From: Panonychus citri
Lineage: Eukaryota; Arthropoda; Arachnida; Trombidiformes; Tetranychidae
Assembly (NCBI RefSeq): GCF_014898815.1
Contig: NW_026515541.1
Location: 1,116,001 to 1,180,000 of the forward strand
Length of the DNA: 64,000 bases
Direction of reading: 5' to 3'
Below the pieces are notes generated by a model. The model worked only from the letters and a program-made list of their open reading frames with translations, was not told the DNA's origin and did not search any database. Shown here one piece after another: positions 1 to 12,536 of this stretch. The position numbers and the translations under genes were made by a program. Position 1 is the first letter of the stretch; the number at the start of each line of letters is the position of its first letter.

Positions 1-2962
1 CAAAAAAAAACAGAAACAAAACAAACAATTAACAGATTAGTTAAAAGACAATCACCGAACAATCAATTAATTACTGTAGAAATTAACTAATTTCCATCTG
101 ATTAACTAACCTGAAATTAGTAATTAACTAAATATTAATTAAAAGAAACAGAGAACAAGAAATTAACATAACAATTAACAAGGAAAAGAAATAAAAACAA
201 ATGAGAATTTGAAATTCTAATCGATTGTGTCTCCATCTCTTTGATTAAATTAAAGAAAAAAAATCGAATCCAATTAAATCAACTTAATTGTCGACAATTA
301 AGAAGATGATTTAAGTTTAACAATTAATTGTTCGGTTACACACCTTAGGTTTGTGATAACTTTTCATCTCATCAGTTAATTGTGATTGTATTTTATTAGA
401 AATGTTAACAATTAAAAAATATTTTCTCTTTTTTAGTTAATCAATTTCGTTAATTTGATTTGAAATTATTAATGTGAATTTAGATCAACAAGTTAATATA
501 CTTTTCACACTTAATTGTTTTACTAACAATTTAACATTTCAAATTAACATTCTAATATTGAACAATTTAAAAGTTACAATTTAAAAGTTACAATTTAGTT
601 TAATTGGTTAAGAATCAAGTTAAAAAACTTTTGTTACTTTCCAATTAATCAAAAGTTAATTACAATTAAAGGTAAAAATTAATTCACAATTAGATCACAA
701 TCTATGTTAAAAATTAAATCAAGTTTTAATTAGTTGATTAATTAAATTTTGACACTTTCAATTGTGAAACTGAAAAGTATTGATCTTGATTTTTTAATCA
801 ATCATTAGTTAATTTGATTAAAATTAAATCAGGTTAACCAAATTGCCTTAAACAACAATCAAGACTTGATTAACTTTTCAAACATTTCTGTTACCATTTA
901 TTGTGATTAGTTTACTTTTCCTAATTGTTGTTAATTGTGTTCCTATTGTGTTTAAATTACTCGTTTTTTAGTAAATAAATTGTTAACAATTAAGAGAGAG
1001 ACAGATGATTATTATTATGAGAATTGCGAAAATTTTAAATCTCAATTGTGATTATTTTCCAATTGTATTAAATCAACAATTAAGATGATTAGAGTTTAAA
1101 TTTTCTCGCAATTAAATTAAATCATTAGAATTAAATTATCATTAAGCTTTAATTTCACATCAAATTGCTTCCAATTTTAAATCATTTCATTAATTTCCCT
1201 TCAAATTGATAATCAAACCTTCAAAAAGCAACAATTTGATTAACCCTGTTAATTGTTATGAGTATTTAATTCAATGAAACAACCAGTTGATTCAATTAAA
1301 TCATAATCAACAACAATTAAAACAGTTATTTAATTTAAATCTTACCTTAGGTAAATTGTATTTCATTTAGTAATGTTGTTAATTAAATGTTATCGACTCA
1401 CAATAATTAAGCATCAATAAAAAAAGTTGATTGTTAATCAAAAAAATCAACGTTCATTTGATTGTTACCAATTTGGTAAATTAATTCACTTTAATTGCGA
1501 ACAATCAACAACAAACAAATCAAGGAATTAATTTTTTTTTCTAATCAGATCAATGAAAATAATTCACTTTCATGAGTTGATTGTTTCGGATTACGATTAT
1601 TTCAACTTAAATCGTTGAGAATTAAATCATTCACAGACAGTCAGCTAATTAGTTAATTTCTCCAATCTGATTAAATCCAAATGATTTGTTGATTAACCTT
1701 GATAATTAACTAGGTAACCCATAACTTTACGCCCTTTCATTAAATCATTTTCATTTGATTTTCTTTTTTTTTTCTTCTCCTTATTCCAATTATGATTAAC
1801 CTTGTTTTCTTGTTGATAATTAAAAATTTGATTACCTTGATTAGTTGAGTATTTTATATGGAACATTAGTTAATCATTGGAGGAGAAAATAGTAACATCT
1901 AGTTAGTTAATTCCCTTGATTAAGGGAGAAGTCGATTCCTTATTAATCGCTTTTCCTCTCTCATGGTCATTCCATTGATTTAAATTAGGGTGGATTCCAT
2001 TTGAGAAGATAATTACTTTATGATAGATTTCCAACAATTAAAGTAATTCTATTCTTCATAATTAAATCTCCGAGATTAAGGTTGACCATTGAGCGAAAAA
2101 ATTTCCGGCGATTCCTATTCCATTGATCCATTGATAAATATATTGATTTAAATTGTAAGTGTAAATGATTGAAAATTACGAAAAAAATTGATCACAACAA
2201 TTAATGTTTCATTTGCGTGATTGTGATCAACTTAAATAATACAATAACAATTTAAATTGTATTACTCTAATAACCATTATGACGATTGGTTAATCTTTCA
2301 ATCATAAGTTTGTTCACCAAATTAACTTTAAGTTATAACGATAAGTTAATCATTATCAGCACCCAATTGATTATTTTCCATTAATTAATCTCGCTATCGT
2401 TTGCCATTAGGTAAATTAAACTTAATTGTTGTTATCCAATCATTCTTGATACTTGTTTTTCCTTGTATTATTTAACCATCACCAATATCAGGTCCAATTT
2501 CATTGTACCACCAGTAAGACTTGATTTGATTTCGATAACCAGTAATTTACATTTCTTTATAAATAATAACGATGATTAATATTAATTAAAATGTATCACA
2601 TTTAAACCATTAATTGAAAATGAGTTTGCAAATATAATAATAATATAGTTGCAAATAGTAGGTTAAAAAAAAAAGTTAAGTATCAACAGGTAACATTAGA
2701 AAGTAATAAATTTACAACCATAATTAACTTGATTTAGTAACAGTTAATGGTAGTATTTAAGTTGATCATCAGTCGTCAATTCATCCAGGTAAAAGTGGAT
2801 TGTAACCTTGACCCAGAGAGGGAGAGAGAGAGAGATTAAGACGGAAGCAAATTAACTAATGATACAATCATATTACCAGATAATGATATAAGTTATCGTA
2901 GTTAATACAATTTAAAGATGACTTATTAATTTTCCGTTGACGTTTCGTTGGTCAATATTTAG
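1..2962. other. AT-rich non-coding DNA, probable chitinase intron
   Basis: I see no coding exon here on either strand. The text is dominated by CAATTA/TTAATTG words and A/T runs, with a short GA run near 2817-2834. The chitinase exon at 2963 starts in the middle of a Gly codon of the GGW motif, so a preceding exon must exist. I looked for a matching exon (GH18 N-terminal strand, a sequence like YAF or LLAVG followed by a donor) and did not find one. The most economical reading is an intron of at least 2.96 kb with the 5' exons left of the window. Confidence 0.6.
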
Positions 2963-5900
2963 GTGGTTGGACATTTGGAACCGAAAGATTTAAAACTTTG
3001 AGCTCCAATGCTTATAATCGTCGTTTATTCATCTTCAGTGCCATGGAATTTTTGAGAGAACGAAACTTTGACGGTTTAGATTTGGACTGGGAATTTCCAA
3101 GAGGAAAAGATGATAAACAAAATTTCGTCGAACTTGTAAAGGTTGGTAGTAATTAGACATTTTCTCCTCTAATTTCCTTAAAACCAAACAACAGTCTACA
3201 CCAGTTTCTTTTTCTGTTTCTGACCAATCACTTGATCAGTTTATCCTCTTCTCCTTTTCCAATCATCGACTCCACCCAAAGTCCAATCCCTTTTTTACGT
3301 CGGTCTTTCTTCCCTTTCTTTCTTTTATTTTCTGTATCCACTTGATTCACTTCCTAGTTCCATCCCATCATTTATCAATATATTTTCAATAATTTGATAT
3401 TTTTTACCGTTTTTTTTATTTCTCTCTCTCTTTTTCTCCTAAATTTACTGCAAATATTGTATAAAATTGCTTTTGGTTCACTTTTCCGTTCAAACTTGAA
3501 TCATCAATCAGGAACTGCGAGAAGCCTTTGAAGCGGAAGCAAAGGAAAAAAAACTTCCTCGACTGTTACTGACCGCGGCAGTTTCCGCTGGAGCCGATAC
3601 CATAAAATCAGGCTATGATGTACCCGCTGTTGCTGCGTAAGTTAATTTCCAATCAATTACCATGAATTTGTATGAACCTGAAAAGAGAGAAAGAAAGAAA
3701 AATTGTAACATCTGATTATTCAAAGATCGACAATAGTATGAATACCAAACAGCATCAACAAGATACAATTAGGACACAATTAACAGCATCTACCTGGTAA
3801 AACGAAGCGTGTAAACAAATATAATCCTTTTTTACAGTAAAAGAAAAACCATTCATCAGTATTAAAAGTTGCATCCATATCAAATTAGTCCAGCACTTTG
3901 TTAGATTGTTGTTGATTCTTAATCTTCACTTTAAGTTACCAATTTTCTAAACCATAACAAAATCCAATTTAATGGAGAGTTTAATACCCGCCATCAAATG
4001 GATATGTGATTTAATGGTTTAACTTGTTTACCGGTTTTTGTTTTCTTCATTTTTGTTCTCTTCTCTAATCTCCAATCCTTTGATTATCTTCCTTAGATAT
4101 CTTGATTTCTTGAACATCATGTCATATGATTTCCATGGAAAATGGGAAAGTAAAACTGGTCACAATGCTCCACTTTATGCCCAAGCCAATGAAAGTGAAT
4201 GGAGAAAAATGCTTTCCATAGTAAGTTGAATGTGATTGATTTGTGATGAATTGTGATTAACAGTAGAAAGAGCAAAAAGAAAATGGTTTAAAAATTGAAC
4301 ATAATCTTGTAATCACAATCAACAATCTGAAAACTGGAAGGACACATCCATGATTACTTAATCTCTTTTGAATTTTAATAATCCAAACCGATATCCACTC
4401 TCAGGAAAACTCAACTGATATTCTTGTTGTTTGAGAAGATCAAATCTTCATGAGAAATTCATTTATCTCTTTTTCTTTCTTCAATCATGTTATGATATAT
4501 ATCTGGTCTCAATGTCAGACGATTGAAATTATCTTGAACTCTCTCAAAACCAATAGTGATACATGTCAGTAGTTAATACATGTAGTGTATTAGCGGTGTG
4601 ATCCAAGCATAAATAACTGTATTTCTACAACTGAAAACTGGTTCAACACAGATTAACTATTGATGAATGTGGTACCTGGATGGTGATGGAAGAGAAACAA
4701 ATGAAAGATAATAAAAGAGAAAGAAAGAATTAGTTAACATTAGAAAACAAAAATAAGAAGGCTAAAGATTAACCGTAAAGAGTTAAAATAGAATAGAAAA
4801 CAAAACCAACACTATAAATGAGAAAACCGATTTACTTGACCAAACGAACAGTTCTTTTCACCTTGAACTAAAGACAACACCATAAGTCACAAGACTGGTC
4901 ACTATTAATTCACTTGTCCAGTTAACTAAAGAATCAAATTTAACAGATAATTAGTGCGAAAAAAAAAGAACAAATTAAATTGCTTGAATATATTAAGATT
5001 ACAATCAAGAGAAAAAATTTACTCACTCAACTCAATTACTTACCAATTGAAAAATTGATGACTGGTGACAGAAGAAAAAGCCGATTGATGAGAATTACTT
5101 TCCAATCAACTAATTGAAATTCTTACAATTTAACTAAAATTTAATGAGCGAAAAGGAGAAATCAGTTAATCACCAAAAGATTGAAAATCAAATTAACAAT
5201 CAAAGAGAAAAATTTGATAGAATTTTTTTTCGAAGCTTTTACCGCCATCTGGTGTCAGCGAATTTAACTTTTTCGTTTTCGATTAAAATTTTTTTTCTTT
5301 TCGTCTCAATTTCTTAGTTAATTTGGTTGTTTACAATTAGATGTTTATCTTGATTGTTTTTTCTCAGATTAATTTTGATTGATTAACCTTTCAGGTAATA
5401 GTTTTATGTCTATGGAATTAAGTTAATTCTCTTGGTTGAAGTTCTTTTATTGTTTTGTTTTTGTTTCGAATCTTTTTTGTTGTTGTTGTTTTCTTTTTGT
5501 GTTCTGATCTTTTGGTGCTGAATTTTTCTTCTCATTTTCTATTGTTTGTGTTTAGGATTATGGGGTCAAATTATGGGAGAAATTGGGAGCACCCAAGGAG
5601 AAAATTGTCGTTGGAATGGCCACTTATGGACGTAGTTTTACCTTGGCTTCGCTTGAACACCATGGGATGAATGCACCTTCAGCAGGAGGAGGAAAAGCCG
5701 GTGAATTTACTAGAGAAGCGGGTTTCTTGGCTTTCTATGAAATTTGTGACCTTCTCAAAGATGGTACAGCAACATACCTTTGGGATGATGAGCAAAAGGT
5801 CCCCTACTTGGTTAATGGTGATCTTTGGGTTGGATTTGATGATGAAAGGTCAATTCGTAATAAGATGAAATGGATTATTGATAATGATTATGCTGGAGCC

Positions 5901-8900
5901 ATGGTTTGGACTGTTGATATGGATGATTTTTCAGGCCGATGTACTGGTGTTAAATATCCATTGATTGGTATCATGACCGAAGAGTTGATGGGTCGACCAG
6001 CTCCACAATCTTCCTTTAATGCCGTTGTTAAACGCGCCTCAGCTCGTCCTCTTACCTCACCTAAGCCAACAACCCCCAATGCTGAGACTAATTTGATTGA
6101 GAAAAAATCGGATATTGGAACAACTTTACTTCCAGATAATGCAATAACCGAATCAGAAATCGATCCTAATTCAACTAATGCTCGGATAATTTGCTATTTC
6201 ACTAAATGGTCACAAAAACGTCCCGGTGCTGGTAAATTTGAACCTGAGAACATTGATCCAACCCTATGCACCCACCTTGTCTATGCTTTCACCGGACTAA
6301 AAGATCACAAATTAGACGAAGAATCCGAAGATCCATCGATTCTCGCTTCATTGGTCAAACTGAAAGAGAAAAACCCTGACCTTAAATTATTATTAGCCGT
6401 CGGTGGTTGGATGGTCGGTCCAGCTCCATTCAAAGCTTTAACCGAGAACGTTTATCGTCAAACCTCATTTACCTTTAGCACCATTGAATTTTTAAGAAAA
6501 ATCGGTTTCGACGGGTTAGACTTATGTTGGGAATTCCCTCGAGGACCCGACGATAAGGCCAAATTTACCGGACTGATTAAAGAATTGAGAGAAGCGTTTG
6601 AGGGAGAAGCAAAAGGTTCTAAAAAATCTCGATTACTATTAAGTGCCGCTGTTCCAGCCAGTTTCGAAGCCGTTGCCGCTGGATATGATGTCCCACAATT
6701 AAACAAGTACGAACCTTTATCACGGACAAAACTTGAACACTCCCAAACAATTACCTCCAAATAAATCTCTCAATCAATTACCCTTTACGATTCTAACTCA
6801 TCTTTTTCTCTTCCATTCCCTCAGTTACTTGGATTACATGAGTGTGATGACTTACGATTTCCATGGAGATTGGGAACACGCAGTTGGTCACAATAGTCCA
6901 CTTTTCCCGTTAAATAGTGCCACTGGTTACCACAAGAAGCTGACAGTGGTAAGTTCAACAAGTATCAAGGTTAGGTTAAAGTTGTGAGTGTTTTTTAAAT
7001 GTCTCCATGATTAAATCATGAGAACCACAACTTTTTTTTTCCTCAATATTTATCAATGTTATCATCCAGTTTGTTTCACCATCACCTGATTTATGTTTAT
7101 CATGTTTATGTGTTTCCAAACCTAAAAAAAATCATTACCAATCATCTTCATATCAAAATTAACTATCTCGATTGTCGAGATACAATCATATCAATCCATC
7201 AGAATACTAATTAAAGCTTAATTGGTAAAACTAATGTGATTAAATTGAATATACTATTCCAGTATTAACTTAAATTATCGTAAGGGCAATCACCTTATTA
7301 ATACCTTAACCCTGATCATTAATGTTTTTTCAATTTTGTATTTATTTTCCCACTGATTTACTGATGATTTTCAATCAGATATCCAAAAGTTAACAATCTA
7401 AATGTCTAATTACTAATAAGAAAATTGAAATTTCTATTAATAGTAGTGGGCGATAATTTATGAGATTTTTAGCCCAAACAGTTTAAAGACTTTAATGATT
7501 ATAATTAATTAGATGATTGACCATTTAACTGGAAAAAAAGATGATGAAGATAACCCAATAGAAATCATATGTTTAAGGTGAATTTAAATTGATTAACTTT
7601 GGGTTGAAATTGTTTCTCACAGAAAATTAAATCCTCCTCAGTGCGAAATTAGTTAGATTAATTAACTTTGATAAAAGAAGAAAAAAAGTTCAAGATTATC
7701 TCTAATTACAAACGTATTCTCATTAATCACACCTACTGATAATTTAATCTAATCAATCTAAAGTTAAATGATGGAAAAATTAATCCATCATTTTAATCCT
7801 GAATCTTTTAATACAACAAATCATCATAAACAAATCAATTAATTAATCCAATGATAATTTCAATTGGAAACTTTTCTTCACCTTTCCCATTTCCCTCAAA
7901 GAAAGTTTAACCTTTAATCCTAAAAGGTTAAATTATCATCAATTTACAATTAATACAAAGTGAAATCAATAACATAATCATAATTAACAATTTAAACTTA
8001 TCAAGTTAATTAAGTTCAACTACCCGATGATTTATATTTCGTCTTAATTATGTCTACCTTTTTTTTTTAATTTCATCCAACCAGCCTGATCCTCTCATCA
8101 CCAACCACCTCGACTTAAATCATCATCATCATCATAATTATAATGATTAAACTAATTCTGATTTCTCTTTTCTTCCTAATTATCATCATTTAATTGTAAA
8201 CAACAGGATTTCAGTGTCTCTGAATGGGTCAACAAAGGAGCATCAAAGGAGAAACTGGTTGTAGGCCTACCGACTTATGGACGTACCTTTACACTCCAAT
8301 CATCCAATTTAACCGATATCGGAGCACCGGCAATAAAAGGAGGTTTACCAGGTCAATTTACCCGTGAATCTGGATTCCTTTCATTCTTTGAAGTAAATAA
8401 ATCAATCAGTTGGATGTGAAAATGCAATTTAAATCGTCCAGCTGATGGCAACTGCACTTTTCCTTTTCTGTTGATCTCCATGTAAATTAATCATTACTAA
8501 TCAAATTGTTTCATTGTTAATTTACTTTCCCAACTGATTCAGGTCTGTGATTTACTTAAACAAGGAGCAACTTTAGTTTGGGACAATGAACAAATGGTTC
8601 CTTATGCATATAAAGATGACCAATGGGTTGGATTTGATGATCTCCGTAGTTTTAAAATTAAGGTAATTGTGGAAAATTTGAAGAAGAACAAAAAAATGAT
8701 ACAATAATTGATGATTTATTTCATTCTAATTATATGATTGTTTTCATCATGATATTGATAAATTCACACACGTATTAGCATCTTCACTGTACCTTTACAA
8801 CCCTTGATATGATCTAACTGTGTGTGTGTATATATATGAAACTTGAAACATTCATTACATGTAACCAGATCAGAATCACCGCTAATCAATATTACTGAAA

Positions 8901-9784
8901 TCTTCTCATTAGAAGATCTCATTTTTTTCATCTCTTTCACTCGACAAAATCAAGTTCCACTGCTCATTCATTACAATCAAGGGTCAATATACTTTTTCCG
9001 TTTAGTAACAAAAAAAAGTGAAGCAAAAACAGTTTGTAAAACTTATTTAATTACTAATTTCCTTACTCACTCACTCACTTGAAAATACACACACACACTC
9101 ACTGCATTTACTACAGATACTATCAACTTCCCCACTACACTCTCATCATCATCATCATCATCTCCCTCTTTACCCGATCTTCATCTTTTTTACTCTTTGG
9201 TGTCTTATCGTTAGTTAACTGAGCCCATAGAAAAGTCAGGTCAATGTCTTTCTCCGAGTATAACCTTGATTTACCGGAAGATGATAAGATATATCATCTT
9301 TTATCTTTTTCTCCTTTAGCATCCTTACTTTTGTTTATCCATCATCATCTTTTCGTCATATCTCTTCTTCGTCTTTTCTCATCATCATAATTTATATTAT
9401 TCTTCTTTTTTTTGTTACTCCTCTTTATTTCTCACCCTGTTCATCTGATATTCATTTCAATTGATTTATTCATGTTCTAATCTCAACTTGTTGTTTATTG
9501 ATTATAAAGGTTCAATGGTTAAAACAAGCCGGTTACAGCGGCATAATGATCTGGTCTATTGACATGGATGATTTTAAGGGAACCTGCATGGGTTTCAATT
9601 ACCCATTGATAAATGCAGCAAAGGAAGAGCTAAGAGGTTATCGAGTTGCTAACCTGGAAACCTCAAGCAGCAATTTAAATAATGCAATTGGCCAAAAATT
9701 AGGTAATTTAATCAATGATCATGTTTTTTAATGTCACGATAACTTATTCAATGAATGTTATTTACTATCTTATTTTGTTTTTTT

Positions 9785-9815
<31 letters not shown>

Positions 9816-10026
9816 AGATAAAGATGAAGTTTCTTGTGAAGAGGAGGATGGACACATTAGTTATCATAAGGATAAAAAAGACTGTACCATGTATTATATG
9901 TGTGAAGGGAAACGGAAACATCATATGCCTTGTCCACAGAATCTTGTATTCAACATAAAGGAAAACGTTTGCGATTGGCCTGAGAATGTTGAAGAATGCG
10001 CTTCATTAGCAGCACCTAAAGTTTAA
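2963..10026 (+). CDS. Chitinase, two GH18 domains plus C-terminal CBM14; group III (CHT7-like), 5' partial
   Basis: Hydrolyses chitin beta-1,4 bonds; group III arthropod enzymes are membrane-anchored or secreted and work on cuticle chitin. Exons: 2963-3141, 3512-3636, 4097-4220, 5556-6706, 6825-6948, 8207-8392, 8543-8662, 9510-9702, 9818-10026. Every junction is GT-AG and phase-consistent, giving 802 full residues plus a split first Gly codon. Domain A starts at GGWTFG, has the catalytic motif DGLDLDWEFP (Glu codon 3091-3093), MSYDFHG, and MVWTVDMDDF at its end. A linker (about 6000-6170) leads to complete domain B (CYFTKW, HLVYAF, LLLAVGGW, MTYDFHG, MIWSIDMDDF), but its motif reads DGLDLCWEFP, with Cys at 6525-6527. 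The last exon encodes a six-Cys CBM14 and stops at 10024. The GH18-GH18-CBM14 order is what I know of CHT7; the 5' end with any membrane anchor is missing. A larger CHT10-type enzyme cannot be excluded. Confidence 0.93.
4221..5555 (+). other. Chitinase intron, 1.3 kb, with a CCATCT motif
   Basis: AT-rich intron between the exon ending in LSI and the exon starting DYGVKLW. Donor gtaagt follows 4220; the acceptor is a T-rich tract ending tttag at 5555. It contains one GC-richer patch, CCGCCATCTGGTGTCAGCG at 5242-5260, described separately. Nothing else is recognisable. Confidence 0.8.
5242..5260 (-). promoter_or_regulatory. CTCF/YY1-like motif in chitinase intron
   Basis: On the minus strand this reads as ACACCAGATGGCGG inside a slightly longer GC-rich word. 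That resembles the animal CTCF core (CCA..AG.[GT]GGC) as I remember it, and also the YY1 core AGATGGCGG. It stands out from the very AT-rich intron. It is a match by eye only and no binding evidence exists. Confidence 0.3.
6949..8206 (+). other. Chitinase intron, 1.26 kb
   Basis: Donor gtaagt follows KLTV; acceptor caacag precedes DFSVSEW. The content is AT-rich with CAATTA words and a few CATCAT runs near 8120-8140. No other feature is seen. Confidence 0.85.
8663..9509 (+). other. Chitinase intron, 0.85 kb
   Basis: Lies between exons ending FKIK and starting VQWLKQ. Donor is gtaatt; the acceptor is attataaag, a weak one preceded by a T-rich region at 9400-9500. It contains CATCAT runs near 9145-9165. 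No other feature is seen. Confidence 0.8.
9789..9815 (+). repeat. (TC)n microsatellite forming the 3' splice-site tract of the CBM14 exon
   Basis: An uninterrupted TC dinucleotide run of about 27 nt directly abuts the AG at 9816-9817 that starts the last chitinase exon. It therefore serves as the polypyrimidine tract of that acceptor. Confidence 0.9.
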
Positions 10027-10744
10027 TTAATTATTTCATCTAATTATCTTCTCAATCATCAATTTTAAATTCAAGCTAATTCACTTCACAACAAAAAGAA
10101 CTATTGAAATTACATAAATGATCAAACAAAAAATGGACGATGGTCAACAAAAAGACAAGATAATAATAAGAAAGTTGATAATGATAGTAACTTTAATCAT
10201 CCATCATTTACATTTGTATTTTGTGCCGCATCGTATTTCATATAAGGAGAATTTAATTTAGATCATAGTTTTTTTATCATCACAAATGAAATTAATCACT
10301 ATCATTGTTGACATCGTCATTACCATCATCATCATCATAATTATCACCATCATCTTCATCTCGCCGTCTTTAAACTCTTTTCATCTATTGCCATCATCTT
10401 AATAATTATCATCATCATCATCATCACAATAACAAACAAACAAATTCCATCAGTTATTTTTTTTTGAATATATTATGTAAGAGAAAAAGAGAAGGAGCAA
10501 AAGAGGGAGATGAAAATTTCACAAAGGAGAAATCAACGAGAAGAGATGAAATTACCCCCTTATCATCATCATCATCATCATCATTTTCCTTTTAGCTTAC
10601 CATCATTATCATCTTTACCACTCTTTCTTAGTATTCAGAAGGATCACCCAGATTCTGAGGATGATGAGGAAGAGCCAAGGTAATATCATCATCAGAAGGA
10701 ATAAAAATACTCAGGTAGCAAGGAAAAAGATATCAAAAACCAGT

Positions 10745-10748
<4 letters not shown>

Positions 10749-10789
<41 letters not shown>

Positions 10790-10794
10790 GAGAG
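10749..10794. repeat. (AG)n microsatellite
   Basis: A nearly perfect AG dinucleotide run of about 46 nt, interrupted once by a T at 10784. Confidence 0.95.
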
Positions 10795-12454
10795 GTAAAT
10801 ATAAAATAAGATGGACAACGTGACCTGTCCAATTTAGAACCAGTTTTCGGGCTTTAGGCATGTGTAAAATTTTCTTAATTGAGCCAGTTTTACCTGGAAA
10901 AGATGATGGAAGATGAAAAAGAAAGAGATTTGTGAGAGAGGAAGTAAAACATTTAAGTTTGATGATGATAATTGCGTAAAAATTATAATATAAACGATTA
11001 ACAATATACTATGTATATAAGTTTGATAGCGATCCAGTTATTTACTGATTTTAAGTGTCCATCCTTATGATCGTTAATCATGATCAGTATTTTGAAACAA
11101 TTTTGAGGAAACAAAAAAAACTATTATCAAACTACTGATCTATTAGTTAATTTTATTGGTCAAACTGTTATATCAATTATTAATAGATGAAAGCTAATTG
11201 ACTCAATTGATTTTCACATTTATTGTAACACGTCTTTAACTGTGATTAGTTAATTGTGAATCCATGATGATCTTTAATGATAATATTTCAATATCATGAG
11301 AATACATGGTTTTCTGTTAATCCTGAAACATGATGATGATAAGGAAAAGGCTGATGATTGAATGCATTATATTATCATCAGTTAACATCAACATGATGAT
11401 AATTATTATTAGTTTGTAACATTATCATTAATTGTAAACAAACATGTGAGAAAACAAAGTTTTCAGCTCTCATAGAGACTGAACAAAAAGTACAATTTCC
11501 AGTTAATAGGAAGTGAAAAGTTTTCTTCTTGACTCTTTCATCATCATCATCATCTCCCTCTTTTCCAACTCCTTCTCATCCTTTTCTCTCTCTCTCTCAG
11601 CATCTTTTTTCATCTAAAAAAGTTACTCTCTTTTCATTATTGAACCAGATAAATGTTGATCAACATTCAATTTTGTCCACTTCCGGAAAGTAGTTACAAA
11701 ATTAGTTACCTGATTAAATTAACTCGGACCAATTGATGATGACAAGAAAGATGACCAATAGGATGACGGAGAAACATATTCCATTTCCAGACTGATGATC
11801 ACTCTGTTCTCTCTCAATCATCATCATCATGCTCACTCATCATCATATTCATCTCCACCTTCATTTGATACCAATATCTTTTTTTTTATATTATCATAAT
11901 TAATATTATTAATATTATGCTCTTAATCTTGTTAATCCCTCCCTCGATTCTGAAACCACTATGAAAACAATTTTCTCCACCGCCATCACTTGATGTGTTT
12001 ATTTCATGTTTCTCCCTCATCTCATCTGAATCGATTGAATTTCGTTGTAAAAACTTTACCTTTACCATACATACGATGTTGAATCTTATTCTGTATTTAA
12101 ATTAGATTATCTCTCTCATCTTCTCAGATCACTTTTCCCTGTTTACCTTTATCTCCATACCCTCAACCCTTTCCTACTCCTTCATACAAATTACATTAAG
12201 CCAAATGTTGACATCTCCCTACCTATTACTCACTCTCCCTCTCCATCTCCCTCCCTCTTTCTTTCTCTCTCTCACTTACCTGAAAAAATCTTTTCAATTG
12301 TGATATAAAAAATAAACTCTATTTCCAACCAAAAGAAACTAATCTAATCGTTCAATCAACACAATCAATTGAACAGGTAACCAAACAACAAACACCAAGG
12401 AACAAAAAAAAACCTGAAAGAAAACAAGAAGCAAAAAAAAATGATTACGAAAAC

Positions 12455-12536
12455 ATGATTATCACTCGTATGAACATGATACTAGTCAGAATCATAATTA
12501 TTTTCACCCTCCTTAAAGTTGATTCACCAAGCAAGT
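12455..12536 (+). other. Candidate orphan first exon with signal-peptide-like ORF
   Basis: An ATG at 12455 opens 27 codons with a hydrophobic core (residues about 8-19, rich in I, L, V and F) after two Arg residues, ending in SPSK before TGA. A donor-like gtgagg starts at 12537, two bases into the last Lys codon. The 100 nt upstream are A-rich and look like a 5'UTR, though a five-codon upstream ORF precedes the ATG. What follows (12537-12595) is unusually GC-rich for this window. I found no downstream exon to join, so this may be a remnant, a lone first exon or chance. Confidence 0.2.

Noticed and set aside
6458..6760. 100-codon minus-strand ORF
   Set aside because: Antisense shadow of chitinase domain B coding sequence.
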